Part shown: positions 1 to 8,711 of the stretch, in pieces
Numbering within the stretch: position 1 is the first letter of the stretch
How the letters are laid out: each line of letters begins with the position of its first letter
Origin: Inquilinus limosus_F
Lineage (GTDB): Bacteria; Pseudomonadota; Alphaproteobacteria; DSM-16000; Inquilinaceae
Direction: 5' to 3'
DNA length: 64,000 bases
Assembly: GCF_051487185.1 (NCBI RefSeq)
Contig: NZ_JAHVDK010000023.1
Span: 70,174 to 134,173 of the forward strand
Made by a program: the position numbers and the translations under genes
Notes under the pieces: generated by a model
What the model saw: only the letters and a program-made list of their open reading frames with translations
What the model was told of the DNA's origin: nothing
The model's database searches: none

Positions 1-1
1 A

Positions 2-538
2 ACCTTCCTGCGCCGCTTCGTCGAGATCCTGCCGACCTTCGTGGAGAAGCGGGAGGCGGTGTCGATCTCGCTGCAGATCGAACGCGACCTGTCCTCCTAT
101 CTCCTCACCGTGACCGTGATCAACGCCCTGGTCGGCGTGGCAACGGGGCTGGTGATGTGGGCCTGCGGCATCCCGGCGCCGGTGCTGTGGGGCGCCGTCG
201 CCTTCTGCCTCAACTTCGTGCCGATCCTCGGGCCGATCCTGGGGATCGTGCTGTTCCTGGCGGTCGGGCTGGTGGCCGAGGGACCGGCCTGGATCGCGGC
301 GCTGCCCGGTCTGCTCTATCTCGGCATCCATATTGCCGAGGGCGAATGGATCACCCCGACCGTGCTGGCGCGGCGCTTCACCATCAACCCGGTGGTGGTG
401 ATCCTGGCGCTGATCTTCTGGTACTGGATGTGGGGCGTGCCCGGCGCCATCCTGGCGGTGCCGATGCTGGCGATCATCAAGATCGTCTGCGACCGCGTCC
501 GCCCCCTGCGCGCCTTCGGCCATCTGCTGGAGGGGTAG
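2..538 (+). CDS. AI-2E family transporter (PerM-like), 5'-truncated
   Basis: The gene enters from outside the window, so only the C-terminal 178 residues are visible and the start is missing. At least four hydrophobic segments can be seen, including the loop and helix with FVPILGPILG and the segment that contains GEWITPTVLARR. These are hallmarks of the AI-2E/PerM permease family (PF01594), inner-membrane proteins of about 350-400 residues that export small molecules or, in some members, Na+ in exchange for H+. The substrate cannot be told from sequence. The frame stays open to base 2 and a TAG closes it. The next gene starts 74 bases later with no sign of coupling. Confidence 0.85.
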   Translation, partial: TFLRRFVEILPTFVEKREAVSISLQIERDLSSYLLTVTVINALVGVATGLVMWACGIPAPVLWGAVAFCLNFVPILGPILGIVLFLAVGLVAEGPAWIAALPGLLYLGIHIAEGEWITPTVLARRFTINPVVVILALIFWYWMWGVPGAILAVPMLAIIKIVCDRVRPLRAFGHLLEG

Positions 539-612
539 CCCTCAAGATTGGATTCTGACGAGCCCCAGGAGCCTGATATCGTCGTGACATTCGCTGCGAC
601 GGATTTCTTGAA

Positions 613-1068
613 ATGTTGAGAACGAGCGTTTCGATATTCGGGCTCATCGCTGCCGTCATTTTCTGCGCTTCCCCAGCGGGAGCCCAACAGCTTTGCGAGC
701 AGTCTTTCATCGATTTCGGCCTAGCCGGGGACCGCATCGCCTCCGAACAGCTGGGAGAGTCCATCAAGATCCTGCACGATCGCATGCGGCGGGATCCGAT
801 GTATCGGCTCGTGCCCAGGACTCGCGACTATCAGACATTCATCGATGCCACGGGACTGGTGCTGTGGAGCTTCACCACCCCCACCCATCCGGCCTATCCG
901 ACCGCGGTCTGCCGCCAGGCATACCGCGACGGCAGCGGCTCCTGGTTCATGACGATGCAGGTCAGCTGCTTCGGCACAACGCCGGATTGCGACCAACTCG
1001 TGGAGTATTTCAACCGCCTGAACGCCGCCGCCCGCGACCACCTTCAGAAGCGGTTTCCAGACCCCTAA
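613..1068 (+). CDS. Secreted protein of unknown function
   Basis: A 151-residue protein with a clear Sec signal peptide: basic start, hydrophobic core (SIFGLIAAVIFCAS) and an Ala-x-Ala-like cleavage region around PAGAQQ, residues 21-26. The mature part has four cysteines (about residues 28, 100, 115 and 121), compatible with two disulfides in the periplasm. I recognise no enzyme motif. No strong ribosome site precedes the ATG. The 3' end overlaps the convergent zincin gene by four bases, so the stop codons are interlocked. GC content and codon use are slightly lower than in its neighbours, which may hint at a lineage-specific gene. Confidence 0.6.
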   Translation: MLRTSVSIFGLIAAVIFCASPAGAQQLCEQSFIDFGLAGDRIASEQLGESIKILHDRMRRDPMYRLVPRTRDYQTFIDATGLVLWSFTTPTHPAYPTAVCRQAYRDGSGSWFMTMQVSCFGTTPDCDQLVEYFNRLNAAARDHLQKRFPDP

Positions 1069-1490
1069 CCCTCCTGGTCCGCCTCCCGCTCCAGCGCCTC
1101 CATGTCCTCGTCGGAGAAGCCGAAATGGTGGCCGATCTCGTGGATCAGCACGTGGCGGACGACATGGCCCAGATCCTCGCCGGTCTCGCACCAGTAGTCG
1201 AGGATCGGGCGGCGGTAGAGGAAGATCATGTCGGGCCTGGTCGCGATCGCGAAGGTCTTCTGCCCGAAGGGCGTGCCGGTGTAGAGGCCGAGCAGGTCGA
1301 ACGGGCTTTCCAGACCCATCTCGTCCAGCGTGTCGTCGTCCGGAAAGTCGACGACCTGGATGGCGACGCCACGGACCATGGCGCGCAGCCGCGCCGGGAT
1401 GCGCTCGAACCCCTCCTCCGCCAGCTCGATCAGATCGTCGATCGACGGCGGGGCAGTGAAGCCCGGTGGCGGTGTCCGGGACGCGCTCAT
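1065..1490 (-). CDS. Minimal zincin-type metallopeptidase family protein (PF06262)
   Basis: A 141-residue cytoplasmic protein with the zinc-binding motif HEIGHHFGFSD at residues 117-127; the H-E-x-x-H core supplies two zinc ligands and the catalytic Glu. This size and motif position match the 'zincin_1' family, short gluzincin-like proteins found widely in bacteria whose substrates are unknown. Its ATG overlaps the stop of the upstream SDR gene in an ATGA arrangement, so the two are probably translationally coupled. The family assignment is firm, the biological role is not. Confidence 0.85.
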   Translation of the reverse strand: MSASRTPPPGFTAPPSIDDLIELAEEGFERIPARLRAMVRGVAIQVVDFPDDDTLDEMGLESPFDLLGLYTGTPFGQKTFAIATRPDMIFLYRRPILDYWCETGEDLGHVVRHVLIHEIGHHFGFSDEDMEALEREADQEG

Positions 1491-2263
1491 CGCGGGGCCA
1501 GCCGCACGGCGCCGTCGAGGCGGATGACCGAGCCGTTCAGCATCTCGTTGGCGGCGATGTGGAGGACGAGCTGGGCGAACTCCTCCGGCCGGCCCAGACG
1601 CTGCGGGAACAAGGTGGTGGCGATCAGGCTGTCCTGCACCTGCTGCGGCATGGCCTGGATCATCGGCGTGCCGATCAGCCCCGGCGCCACGGTCATCACC
1701 CGGATGCTGCTCTTCGCCAGCTCGCGCGCCGCCGGCAGGGTCAGCCCGACCACCCCGCCCTTGGAGGCGGAATAGGCGACCTGGCCGACCTGGCCCTCAT
1801 AGGCCGCGACCGAGGCTGTTGCGACGAACAGGCCACGCTCGCCCGAGGCGCTGGCCGTCTCCGGCAGCGGATCCTCCGCCGCCATGGCCGCGGCGGTCAG
1901 GCGCAGCAGATGGAAGGTGCCGAGGAGGTTGACCCGGATCACCCGCTCGAACAGCGCCGGGTCGTGCGGCCCGTCGCGGCCGACCAGGCGGGCGCCCGGG
2001 GCGATGCCGGCGCAGGCCACGGCGATCCGCGCCGTGCCGTGCGCCGCCCGGGCCTGCTCCAGCGCCGCGGCGACCGACTCGCCGTCGCCGACGTCACAGG
2101 CAATGGCGAGGCCGCCGATCTCGCGCGCCACCGCCTCCGCCGCGTCGCGGTTGAGGTCAAAGAGCGCCACCTTCGCCCCGGCCGCGGCCAGGGCCCGGGC
2201 GGTCGCCGCCCCCATGCCCGACCCCGCCCCGGTGACCACCGCCGCCAGCCCCTCGACCTTCAT
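1487..2263 (-). CDS. SDR family NAD(P)-dependent oxidoreductase
   Basis: A 258-residue classical short-chain dehydrogenase. The nucleotide-binding motif TGAGSGMG lies at residues 11-18, an Asp at about 37 (ALFDLN) favours NAD(H), and the catalytic Ser-Tyr-Lys set is Ser152, Tyr165 and Lys169 (YSASK). The pattern resembles type II 3-hydroxyacyl-CoA dehydrogenases (HSD17B10-like), so a role in fatty-acid or branched-chain acyl-CoA oxidation is a reasonable guess. I chose the ATG at 2263 because GGAGG sits seven bases upstream; a GTG four codons earlier is in frame but has no ribosome site. It heads a two-gene operon with the zincin. Confidence 0.85.
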   Translation of the reverse strand: MKVEGLAAVVTGAGSGMGAATARALAAAGAKVALFDLNRDAAEAVAREIGGLAIACDVGDGESVAAALEQARAAHGTARIAVACAGIAPGARLVGRDGPHDPALFERVIRVNLLGTFHLLRLTAAAMAAEDPLPETASASGERGLFVATASVAAYEGQVGQVAYSASKGGVVGLTLPAARELAKSSIRVMTVAPGLIGTPMIQAMPQQVQDSLIATTLFPQRLGRPEEFAQLVLHIAANEMLNGSVIRLDGAVRLAPR

Positions 2264-2314
2264 GCCGTCCTCCACCCGAATGTCCTATCCCTGGGTAGCA
2301 GATCGCCGCGCTGG

Positions 2315-2341
2315 TTGCACCGGGCCGAACGCCGCTATGAT
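2315..2341 (+). promoter_or_regulatory. Possible sigma70-type promoter of the YciI gene
   Basis: TTGCAC at 2315-2320 and TATGAT at 2336-2341 are separated by 15 bases (16 if the -35 box is read as GTTGCA). They lie in the divergent gap between the SDR and YciI genes, about 30 bases before the YciI start. The -10 box is good and the spacing is short, so this is a candidate only. Confidence 0.35.
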
Positions 2342-2370
2342 GCGCCTGAACCGCTGAAGGGGAGAATGCG

Positions 2371-2667
2371 ATGCAGTTCCTGGTGATCGCGAAGGACGGC
2401 ACCGACGCCGAAGCGCCGGCCCGGCGCCTGGCGGTGCGCGAGCAGCATCTGGCCGGCGCCCGCAAGCAGGCGGAGGACGGCGTCATGATCGCCGGCGGTG
2501 CGATCCTGGACGACGGGGGCCGAATGGTCGGCTCCGCCGTGATCTACGATCTGCCGGACCGGGCGGCGCTGGACGCGCTCCTCGCCGCCGACCCCTATGT
2601 CACCGGCGGGGTGTGGCGCGACATTGAGATCAAGCCGTTCCGGGTGGCGGTGCCATCGAAGGCCTGA
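2371..2667 (+). CDS. YciI family protein
   Basis: A 98-residue single-domain protein of the YciI/YCII-related fold (PF03795), a dimeric alpha-beta ferredoxin-like barrel. It begins with the usual beta strand (MQFLVIAKDG) and has the family helix LAVREQHLAGA and the DPYVTGGVW segment. The His at about residue 31 (EQHL) is the kind of residue proposed to be catalytic or ligand-binding in the family; functions are largely unknown. AAGGGGAGA precedes the ATG. The last 38 bases overlap the 3' end of the convergent efflux pump gene. A second, more distant YCII/DGPF protein lies at 36433. Confidence 0.85.
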   Translation: MQFLVIAKDGTDAEAPARRLAVREQHLAGARKQAEDGVMIAGGAILDDGGRMVGSAVIYDLPDRAALDALLAADPYVTGGVWRDIEIKPFRVAVPSKA

Positions 2668-3853
2668 CCAGCAGCCGGAACGCCGCCAGCGCGCCGAGCG
2701 TCGTCAGCAGCACCGCGGCCGCCATCGGCAGCGCGTCGCTGCCGGTGGCATGGCCGATGGCGATGCCGACCAGGGCCGCCAGCGTCATCTGGATGAAGCC
2801 CATCAGCGCCGAGGCGGTGCCGGCCATGGTCGGGAACGGGCCGATCGCGCCGGCGATGGCGTTGGGCAGGGTCAGGCCGACGCCGATCATGACCAGGAAG
2901 AAGGGCGCGACCACCGCCCAGACGGTGAAGACGCCGGCGCCGGCCAGACCGGCCATGGCCGCGGCGCCGGCCAGCATCACCAGCGTGCCCGCCGCGATCA
3001 TCCGGTCGATGCCGAGCCGCAGCGTCAGCCGGCCGGAGCCGAAGGTGCCGAGCATGTAGCCGGCGACGACCGCGCCGAAGCAGGCGCCGTAAACCGGCGG
3101 CGACAGGCCGAGCATGCCGGAGAGCACGAAGGACGAGCCGGAGATGAAGGTGAAGATCGCGCTGTAGCCGCAGGCGACGATCATGACATAGCCGATATAG
3201 CGGCGATGCCGCAGCAGCGCGCCGTAGTTGCGGGCCAGGCGGGTCGGGCTGGTGGCGAGCGGGTCGCGGTGCCGGTTGCTCTCGCCCAGCAGCGCCAGCA
3301 CCGAGGCCAGCATCAGGGCGCCGAAGCCGACCAGCACCCAGAAATTCGCCCGCCAGCCGAAGGCCTCCTGCAGCACGCCGCCGATAATCGGCCCGATCGC
3401 CGGCGCCAGCGCCATGGCCATCGACATATAGGCGAGAATGCGGGCCGCGCGGTCCGGACCGTACAGGTCGCGCACCACGGCGCGGCCCAGCACCGGGCCG
3501 CAGCAGGCGCCGAGCGCCTGCAGGAAGCGGCACAGGATCAGCATCTCGATCGAGGTCGCGAGGGCGCAGGCGATGCTGGCCATGGTGAACAGGACGACGC
3601 CGGCCAGGATCGCCGGCCGCCGGCCGAAGCGGTCGGAGACCGGGCCGTAGACCAGCTGCGCCACGGCGAAGCCGACCAGGAACACGCTCAGCGTGAGCTG
3701 CACCGTGGCTACGTCGCTGCCGAAGGCGGTCACCAGCGCCGGCAGCGATGGCAGGTAGAGATCCGTCGACATCGGCCCGAAGCCGGTCAAGAGCGTCAGG
3801 ACGACGGCGATGATGGCGGAGGGCCGCATGCCCCCGACGGCCCTGTCAGCCAT
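2630..3853 (-). CDS. Multidrug efflux MFS transporter, Bcr/CflA family
   Basis: A 407-residue inner-membrane protein with about 12 transmembrane helices. The first periplasmic loop reads STDLYLPSLPAL, characteristic of the drug:H+ antiporter Bcr/CflA/CmlA group, and the loop between helices 2 and 3 carries GPVSDRFGRRP, the MFS signature. Members export chloramphenicol, bicyclomycin or sulfonamides; the substrate here is unknown. The ATG at 3853 overlaps the end of the upstream metallopeptidase gene by eight bases; an internal ATG at 3829 is a possible alternative start. Confidence 0.88.
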   Translation of the reverse strand: MADRAVGGMRPSAIIAVVLTLLTGFGPMSTDLYLPSLPALVTAFGSDVATVQLTLSVFLVGFAVAQLVYGPVSDRFGRRPAILAGVVLFTMASIACALATSIEMLILCRFLQALGACCGPVLGRAVVRDLYGPDRAARILAYMSMAMALAPAIGPIIGGVLQEAFGWRANFWVLVGFGALMLASVLALLGESNRHRDPLATSPTRLARNYGALLRHRRYIGYVMIVACGYSAIFTFISGSSFVLSGMLGLSPPVYGACFGAVVAGYMLGTFGSGRLTLRLGIDRMIAAGTLVMLAGAAAMAGLAGAGVFTVWAVVAPFFLVMIGVGLTLPNAIAGAIGPFPTMAGTASALMGFIQMTLAALVGIAIGHATGSDALPMAAAVLLTTLGALAAFRLLVRPSMAPPPGTA

Positions 3854-4562
3854 AGAGATGCAGGTCCTGTCCCTTGGCCTTCAGCCAGGCCCGGCAGCGG
3901 TCTGCCTCTGGATGCAGCCGGTCGACCACGGCCCAGAAGCGCGGCGAATGGTTCATTTCGACCAGATGCGCGACCTCGTGCGCGACCACATAGTCCAGCA
4001 CCGGTTCGGGCGCCAGCAGCAGGCGCCAGGAATAGCTGAGCCGGCCGCTGGAGGCGCAACTGCCCCAGCGGCTGCGGGTGTCGCGCACCGTCACCGCGGT
4101 GACAGTGACGCCGAGCTTGAGCGCCATCGCCCGGCTGCGGGCCAGGAGCTGGCGCCGCGCCTCCGCCTTCAGCCAGGCGGCGAGGCGGGCGCCCACATGC
4201 TCGGCCGGGCCACCGATCCGCAGCTCGCCGGGCCCGATTCGCACGGTGCGGCCGGCCATGGGGTCATGTATGATTTTATGCAGAGAACCGAGGATCGGGA
4301 CCTCGGCTCCGGGCAGGAACGATGTCCGGCCCGGCATAGCGGCGCGGCGGCGGCGCACCCAGTCGGCGTGGCGGTTGACGAAATCCGCGATCACCTGCGC
4401 CGGCACCCGCGGTGGCGCCACCACGATCACCTCGCCGAGAGCCGGGTCGAGTCGCAGCGAAAGGCGCCGCGCCCGGGCATTGCGGCGCAGCGTCACCGGC
4501 CGGTCGAGGCCGGTGACGGCAAGAAGGGCGGGGGGTGCCTTGGTGCGGGTCCGGCTGGGCAT
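3846..4562 (-). CDS. YgjP-like M48-type metallopeptidase (DUF45)
   Basis: A 238-residue protein of the YgjP/WLM family (PF01863). The zinc motif HEVAHLVEMNHS is at residues 195-206, giving His195, His199 and the third ligand His205, with Glu196 as general base; the family motif SRWGSC is at 164-169. Such proteins are thought to be cytoplasmic peptidases related to SprT. I placed the start at 4562 because the conserved region begins soon after it; the frame stays open 90 bases upstream into AT-rich DNA with other possible starts. It is probably co-transcribed with the downstream Bcr/CflA pump. Confidence 0.8.
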   Translation of the reverse strand: MPSRTRTKAPPALLAVTGLDRPVTLRRNARARRLSLRLDPALGEVIVVAPPRVPAQVIADFVNRHADWVRRRRAAMPGRTSFLPGAEVPILGSLHKIIHDPMAGRTVRIGPGELRIGGPAEHVGARLAAWLKAEARRQLLARSRAMALKLGVTVTAVTVRDTRSRWGSCASSGRLSYSWRLLLAPEPVLDYVVAHEVAHLVEMNHSPRFWAVVDRLHPEADRCRAWLKAKGQDLHLYG

Positions 4563-5010
4563 GGCCGGACCATAGACGGGCCGAAGCCGGAGGGGAATCG
4601 TGCTTGCGATAAATACCATGATTTCAAGTAATTTATTCCACGAATCACTCATGTTGATGGTTAAACATGTTGACTTCGTTCGCGGAGCTGTGAAACCCTC
4701 ATCCTCGTCGGTTCCGTCCGGGATCGCACCGCGGCAATTTTCCGTGAAGCTTGCGCCGCGTCACCAAACGCTAAGCGCCACGACCGGGTTCGTGGTCTCG
4801 AGGAGTCGAAGCCCATGCCTCTCTTCTGCGATCCCAGCGGCCGGCCCTCGGTCCGTTGCCTCTGCCCGGTCGGCTGTCGCGGCCAAGCCTGAGTCTCCCC
4901 CTTTCGCCCGTTCCATAACGGCGCCCCGGCCGTCTGATCCGCGCCCCCTGATCGGTATCGATGCGCGACCGGCCCTGAGCGTGCGCCCGCCCGTTCGAGG
5001 ACAAGTCCGA
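4563..5010. other. Divergent intergenic region upstream of tauA
   Basis: These 448 bases separate the YgjP-like gene from tauA. The part from about 4600 to 4690 is clearly AT-rich for this genome and contains a short direct repeat CATGTTGA (4650 and 4667), so it may hold the divergent promoters. The remainder is GC-rich, its frames show no family resemblance, and I see no convincing small gene. A regulator of sulfur-starvation genes, such as a CysB/Cbl-type LysR protein, would be expected to act here, but I cannot identify a defined site. Confidence 0.4.
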
Positions 5011-6015
5011 ATGCTCGTCCAGATTCTGCGATGGTCCCTTTTGGCCGGTGCGGCCGCCATCGTCATCGGCAGCCACGCCCGCGCCGAGGAGGCGCTGACC
5101 ATCGGCTATCAGAGCACGGCGGAGCCGTCGAAGGTGGCCCAGGCGGACGGCCTGTACGAGAAGGCGATCGGCCGCCCGGTCGAATGGCGCAAATTCGACA
5201 GCGGCGCCGACGTCGTCGCCGCCATCGCCTCCGGCGCGATCCAGATCGGCTATGTCGGGTCGAGCCCGCTGGCCGCCGCGGCCAGCCGCGAGCTGCCGAT
5301 CCGCACCATCCTGGTCGCCGCCGAGATCGGCGCCGCCGAGGCGCTGGTGGTGCGCAACGGCGCCGGCATCGGCAAGCCGGCCGACCTGGTCGGCAAGGCG
5401 GTCGCCGTGCCCTTCGTCTCGACCACCCATTACAGCCTGCTGGCGGCGCTGAAGCATTGGAGCATCGACCCCGGCTCGGTCCGGATCCTGAACCTGCGGC
5501 CGCCGGAGATCGCGGCGGCCTGGCTGCGCGGCGATATCGACGCCGCCTATGTCTGGGCCCCAGCACTGGGCAGGATCAAGGAAAGCGGCAAGGTCCTCGC
5601 GACCTCGGCCGAGGTCGCCGCCTGGGGAGCGCCGACCTTCGACGCCTGGATCGCCCGGGCCGACCTGATCGCGGCGCATCCCGAGGCGGTGCAGGCCTTC
5701 GTCGACGTGACGCTGCGGGAGCACGCCGCCTATCGCGCCGACCCGCAGGCCTGGGGCGCGGAGTCCGAGGAGGTCGCCAAGATCGCCCGGCTGACCGGGG
5801 CGAAGCCGGAGGAGATCCCGGCCCTGCTGCAGGGCAGCGTCTTCCCGGTGAAGGCGGAGCAGGCCGGCCCCGCCCTGCTGGGCGGCGGCACGGCCAAGGC
5901 GATCGCGGCCACGGCCGCATTTCTGGAGGAGCAGGGCAAGATTGACCAGGCGCTGGCGGACTACGCGCCTTACATCGACGCCCATTTCGTCGCCGCCACG
6001 ACGGCGGCGAACTGA
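5011..6015 (+). CDS. tauA: Taurine ABC transporter substrate-binding protein
   Basis: A 334-residue periplasmic binding protein. Residues 1-25 are a signal peptide (hydrophobic core LAGAAAIVIG, cleavage after SHARA), followed by LTIGYQSTAEPSKVAQADG and the NMT1/TauA-type two-lobe fold with STTHYSLLAAL and AYVWAPALG. It captures taurine or a related sulfonate for TauBC. The ATG at 5011 is preceded by GAGGA and begins exactly at the signal peptide; the frame is open much further upstream but those residues look non-coding. It is the first gene of tauABCD. Confidence 0.92.
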   Translation: MLVQILRWSLLAGAAAIVIGSHARAEEALTIGYQSTAEPSKVAQADGLYEKAIGRPVEWRKFDSGADVVAAIASGAIQIGYVGSSPLAAAASRELPIRTILVAAEIGAAEALVVRNGAGIGKPADLVGKAVAVPFVSTTHYSLLAALKHWSIDPGSVRILNLRPPEIAAAWLRGDIDAAYVWAPALGRIKESGKVLATSAEVAAWGAPTFDAWIARADLIAAHPEAVQAFVDVTLREHAAYRADPQAWGAESEEVAKIARLTGAKPEEIPALLQGSVFPVKAEQAGPALLGGGTAKAIAATAAFLEEQGKIDQALADYAPYIDAHFVAATTAAN

Positions 6016-6035
6016 ACAGGGCGGCAGGAGGACCC

Positions 6036-6815
6036 ATGTCGGTTCTGGCGGTGGAGGCCGTCTCGGTGACCTATCCTTCGGCGGATGGCGACATCCGCGC
6101 GCTGGATCGGCTCACCCTCGCGATCGAGCCGGGCGAGTTCGTCGTCGCCCTCGGCCGGTCGGGATGCGGCAAGACCACGCTGCTGAACTTGATGGCGGGC
6201 TTCCTGGCGCCGGAGACGGGGGCGGTCACACTCGGCGGCGTTCGTGTGACCGGCCCCGGGGTGGAGCGGGGCGTCGTCTTCCAGGACGACGCCCTGTTCC
6301 CCTGGCTCGACGTGCTGGGCAATGTCGGCTTCGCGCTCAGGCTGCGCGGCGTGCCGCCGGCCGAACGCGACGACCGCGCCCGCCGCATCCTGCGGCTGGT
6401 CGGCCTCGAAGGTTTCGAGCGGCAGCGGCTGTGGCAGCTGTCGGGCGGCATGCGCCAGCGGGTCGGCCTGGCCCGCGCGCTGGCCGCCGACCCGGAGGTG
6501 CTGCTGCTGGACGAGCCGCTCGGCGCGCTCGACGCGCTGACGCGGGAACGGATGCAGGAATTGCTGCTGGACCTGTGGCACCGGACCGGCAAGAGCCTGT
6601 TCCTGATCACCCACAGCATCGAGGAGGCGCTGTTCCTGGCGACCCGGCTGATCATGATGTCGCCGCGGCCCGGCCGCATCGTCGAGGAGCTGCGGCTCGA
6701 TTTCGGCCGCCGCTACTGTACCGGCGAGCCGGCCCGCCGGATCAAATCCGATCCGAGCTTCATCGCCCTGCGCGAGCGGGTGATGGATCTGATCTTTGAG
6801 CGCGAGGCGGCCTGA
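6036..6815 (+). CDS. tauB: Taurine ABC transporter ATP-binding protein
   Basis: A 259-residue ABC ATPase. Walker A (GRSGCGKT) is at residues 40-47, the signature LSGGMRQR at 135-142, Walker B (VLLLDE) at 155-160 and the switch His at 193. Its closeness to nitrate/sulfonate ATPases and its place between tauA and tauC identify it as the motor of taurine uptake. It starts 20 bases after tauA behind GGCAGGAGG, a strong ribosome site, and its stop falls just before the tauC start. Confidence 0.93.
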   Translation: MSVLAVEAVSVTYPSADGDIRALDRLTLAIEPGEFVVALGRSGCGKTTLLNLMAGFLAPETGAVTLGGVRVTGPGVERGVVFQDDALFPWLDVLGNVGFALRLRGVPPAERDDRARRILRLVGLEGFERQRLWQLSGGMRQRVGLARALAADPEVLLLDEPLGALDALTRERMQELLLDLWHRTGKSLFLITHSIEEALFLATRLIMMSPRPGRIVEELRLDFGRRYCTGEPARRIKSDPSFIALRERVMDLIFEREAA

Positions 6816-6816
6816 C

Positions 6817-7671
6817 TTGGCGGATCTCGCGCTCCAGAAACCGGCGCCGTCCCCTGCTGCAAGCAAGGGGCCGATCCCGCGGCAGCGGCGCCCCAGGAAA
6901 CGAATGGGCCGCGGGACGAGGCTGATCAGCCTCGCCACGGCGGCGGGCCTCCTCTTCTCATGGGGGCTCGTCTCCAATCTCGGCCTCGTCCCGCCTCTCT
7001 TCCTGCCGACGCCGCAGGCGGTGCTCGGCAAGCTCGTCACCGTCGCCGTCAACGGCTTTGCCGACGCGACCCTTCTGCAGCATCTGGCGGCCAGCCTGGG
7101 CCGCGTCTTCGCCGCCCTGGCGCTGGCCATCCTGGTCGCGGTGCCGGTCGGGATCGCCATCGGCGCCAGCCGGGTGGTTCGCGGCGTGCTGGACCCGCTG
7201 ATCGAGTTTTACCGGCCGATTCCGCCGCTCGCCTATCTGCCGCTGATCGTGATCTGGTTCGGCATCGGCGAGACCTCGAAGGTGCTGGTGATCTTCCTCG
7301 CCATCTTCGCCCCGATCGCGATCTCGACCGCGGCCGGCGTGCGCGGGGTGCCGCCCGACCGGCTGCGCGCCGCCCGCGCGCTCGGCGCCACCCGGGCGCA
7401 GCTGCTGCGCCACGTCATCCTGCCGAACGCGCTGCCGGAGATCCTGACCGGGGTGCGCATCGGCCTCGGCGTCGGTTGGTCCACCCTGGTGGCGGCCGAG
7501 CTGGTCGCCGCCACCAGCGGCCTCGGCTTCATGATCCAGAGCGCGGCCCAGTTCCTGGTCACCGACGTGGTGGTGCTGGGCATCCTGGTGATCGCCGCGA
7601 TCGCCTTCCTGCTGGAAGTCCTGCTGCGCCTGTTGCAGCGCCGGCTGACGCCCTGGCACGGGCGCGTCTGA
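6817..7671 (+). CDS. tauC: Taurine ABC transporter permease
   Basis: A 284-residue inner-membrane permease with about six helices. From residue 40 on it follows TauC closely: PPLFLPTPQAVLGKL, FYRPIPPLAYLPLIVIWFG, the EAA-type loop RLRAARALGATRAQLLRHV, and the C-terminal LLQRRLTPWHG. The start is uncertain: a TTG at 6817, one base after the tauB stop and behind GAGGCGG, looks best; a TTG at 6796 inside tauB is the alternative. No ATG fits. Confidence 0.9.
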   Translation: MADLALQKPAPSPAASKGPIPRQRRPRKRMGRGTRLISLATAAGLLFSWGLVSNLGLVPPLFLPTPQAVLGKLVTVAVNGFADATLLQHLAASLGRVFAALALAILVAVPVGIAIGASRVVRGVLDPLIEFYRPIPPLAYLPLIVIWFGIGETSKVLVIFLAIFAPIAISTAAGVRGVPPDRLRAARALGATRAQLLRHVILPNALPEILTGVRIGLGVGWSTLVAAELVAATSGLGFMIQSAAQFLVTDVVVLGILVIAAIAFLLEVLLRLLQRRLTPWHGRV

Positions 7672-7708
7672 GACCCATCCGACACCAACGCAAACAGAGA
7701 GGCCCGCC

Positions 7709-8557
7709 ATGCCCGACAGCCTGTCGACTCTCTTCTCGATCCAGCCCCTGAACCCCGCCATCGGCGCCGTGGTGCGCGGCATCGACCTGGCGCAGCCGCT
7801 GAGCGATGCCACCATCGCCGCGATCAACCGCGCGCTGCTGCAGCACCATGTGCTGTTCTTCGAAGGCCAGGAGCTGACCCCGGCGGCGCAACGCGACTTC
7901 GCCGCCCGCTTCGGCCCGCTGCACGTTCATCCAGTCTACCCGCATGTCGCGGAGGTGCCGGAGATCATCATCCTCGACACCCATCCGGGCAATCAGCCGG
8001 ACAATGACAACTGGCACACCGACGTCACCTTCATCGAGACCCCGCCCCTCGGCGCGGTGCTGGCGGCGAAGGAGCTGCCGCCCTCCGGCGGCGACACCAC
8101 CTGGTCCAGCAGCATCGCCGCCTTCGAGGCGCTGTCGCCGCCCTGGCAGAGCTTCCTGACCGGCCTGACCGCGCTGCACGACTTCGCCAGATCCTTCCCG
8201 CCGGAGCGGTTCACGGCGCCGGAAGAGCGCGAGCGCTGGCAGATCGCGCGCGACCGGAACCCGCCGGTGATCCACCCGGTGGTGCGCACCCATCCGGTGA
8301 CCGGCCGCAAGGGCCTGTTCGTCAACGAAGGCTTCACCATCCGGATCACCGGCTTCTCGACCCGGGAGAGCGACACGGTGCTGCGCTTCCTGTTCGAGCA
8401 TGTCGCCCGGCCGGAATTCACCGTGCGCTGGCGCTGGAAGCCGGGCGACGTCGCCTTCTGGGACAACCGCTGCACCCAGCACTACGCCCTGGCCGACTAC
8501 CTGCCGCACCGCCGCGTGATGCACCGGGCCACCATCCTGGGCGACCGGCCGGTGTGA
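7709..8557 (+). CDS. tauD: Taurine dioxygenase
   Basis: A 282-residue Fe(II)/2-oxoglutarate dioxygenase. Iron ligands are His103 and Asp105 (NWHTDVTF) and His258 (CTQHYAL); Arg269 and Arg273 stand where E. coli TauD has the 2-oxoglutarate and sulfonate contacts. It hydroxylates taurine, which breaks down to aminoacetaldehyde and sulfite in the cytoplasm, giving the cell sulfur. Length equals the family norm (283 in E. coli). It is the last gene of the tau operon; AGAGAGG precedes the ATG, and a large hairpin begins on its stop codon. Confidence 0.94.
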   Translation: MPDSLSTLFSIQPLNPAIGAVVRGIDLAQPLSDATIAAINRALLQHHVLFFEGQELTPAAQRDFAARFGPLHVHPVYPHVAEVPEIIILDTHPGNQPDNDNWHTDVTFIETPPLGAVLAAKELPPSGGDTTWSSSIAAFEALSPPWQSFLTGLTALHDFARSFPPERFTAPEERERWQIARDRNPPVIHPVVRTHPVTGRKGLFVNEGFTIRITGFSTRESDTVLRFLFEHVARPEFTVRWRWKPGDVAFWDNRCTQHYALADYLPHRRVMHRATILGDRPV

Positions 8558-8697
8558 GACCGTCTGTAAATGCTACTGGCGCGGCCGTCTGGCGGCGGTT
8601 CCTCCGCTTCCGGTGCTCACGGACTTTCACGTCCGCTGCGCTCCGGTTCTCGAAACCACCGCCAGCCGACTCACGCCAGCGCATTTCCAAACGGTCT
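8557..8697. repeat. Long imperfect inverted repeat (hairpin element) between convergent genes
   Basis: Two arms of about 67 bases, AGACCGTCTGTAAATGC... and ...GCATTTCCAAACGGTCT, are imperfect reverse complements (roughly three in four positions pair) around a short TTTCAC loop. The element starts on the last base of the tauD stop and stops 15 bases before the end of the convergent permease gene. It could fold into one long stem in either transcript and act as a bidirectional terminator or RNA stabiliser. It could also be a small non-autonomous mobile element; I see no target-site duplication. Confidence 0.75.
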
Positions 8698-8711
8698 CCG
8701 AGCCTGCCGTC

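Noticed and set aside
4600..5010. Upstream extension of the tauA frame by 137 codons
   Set aside because: The signal peptide begins exactly at the ATG at 5011 with a ribosome site; upstream codons are not protein-like.
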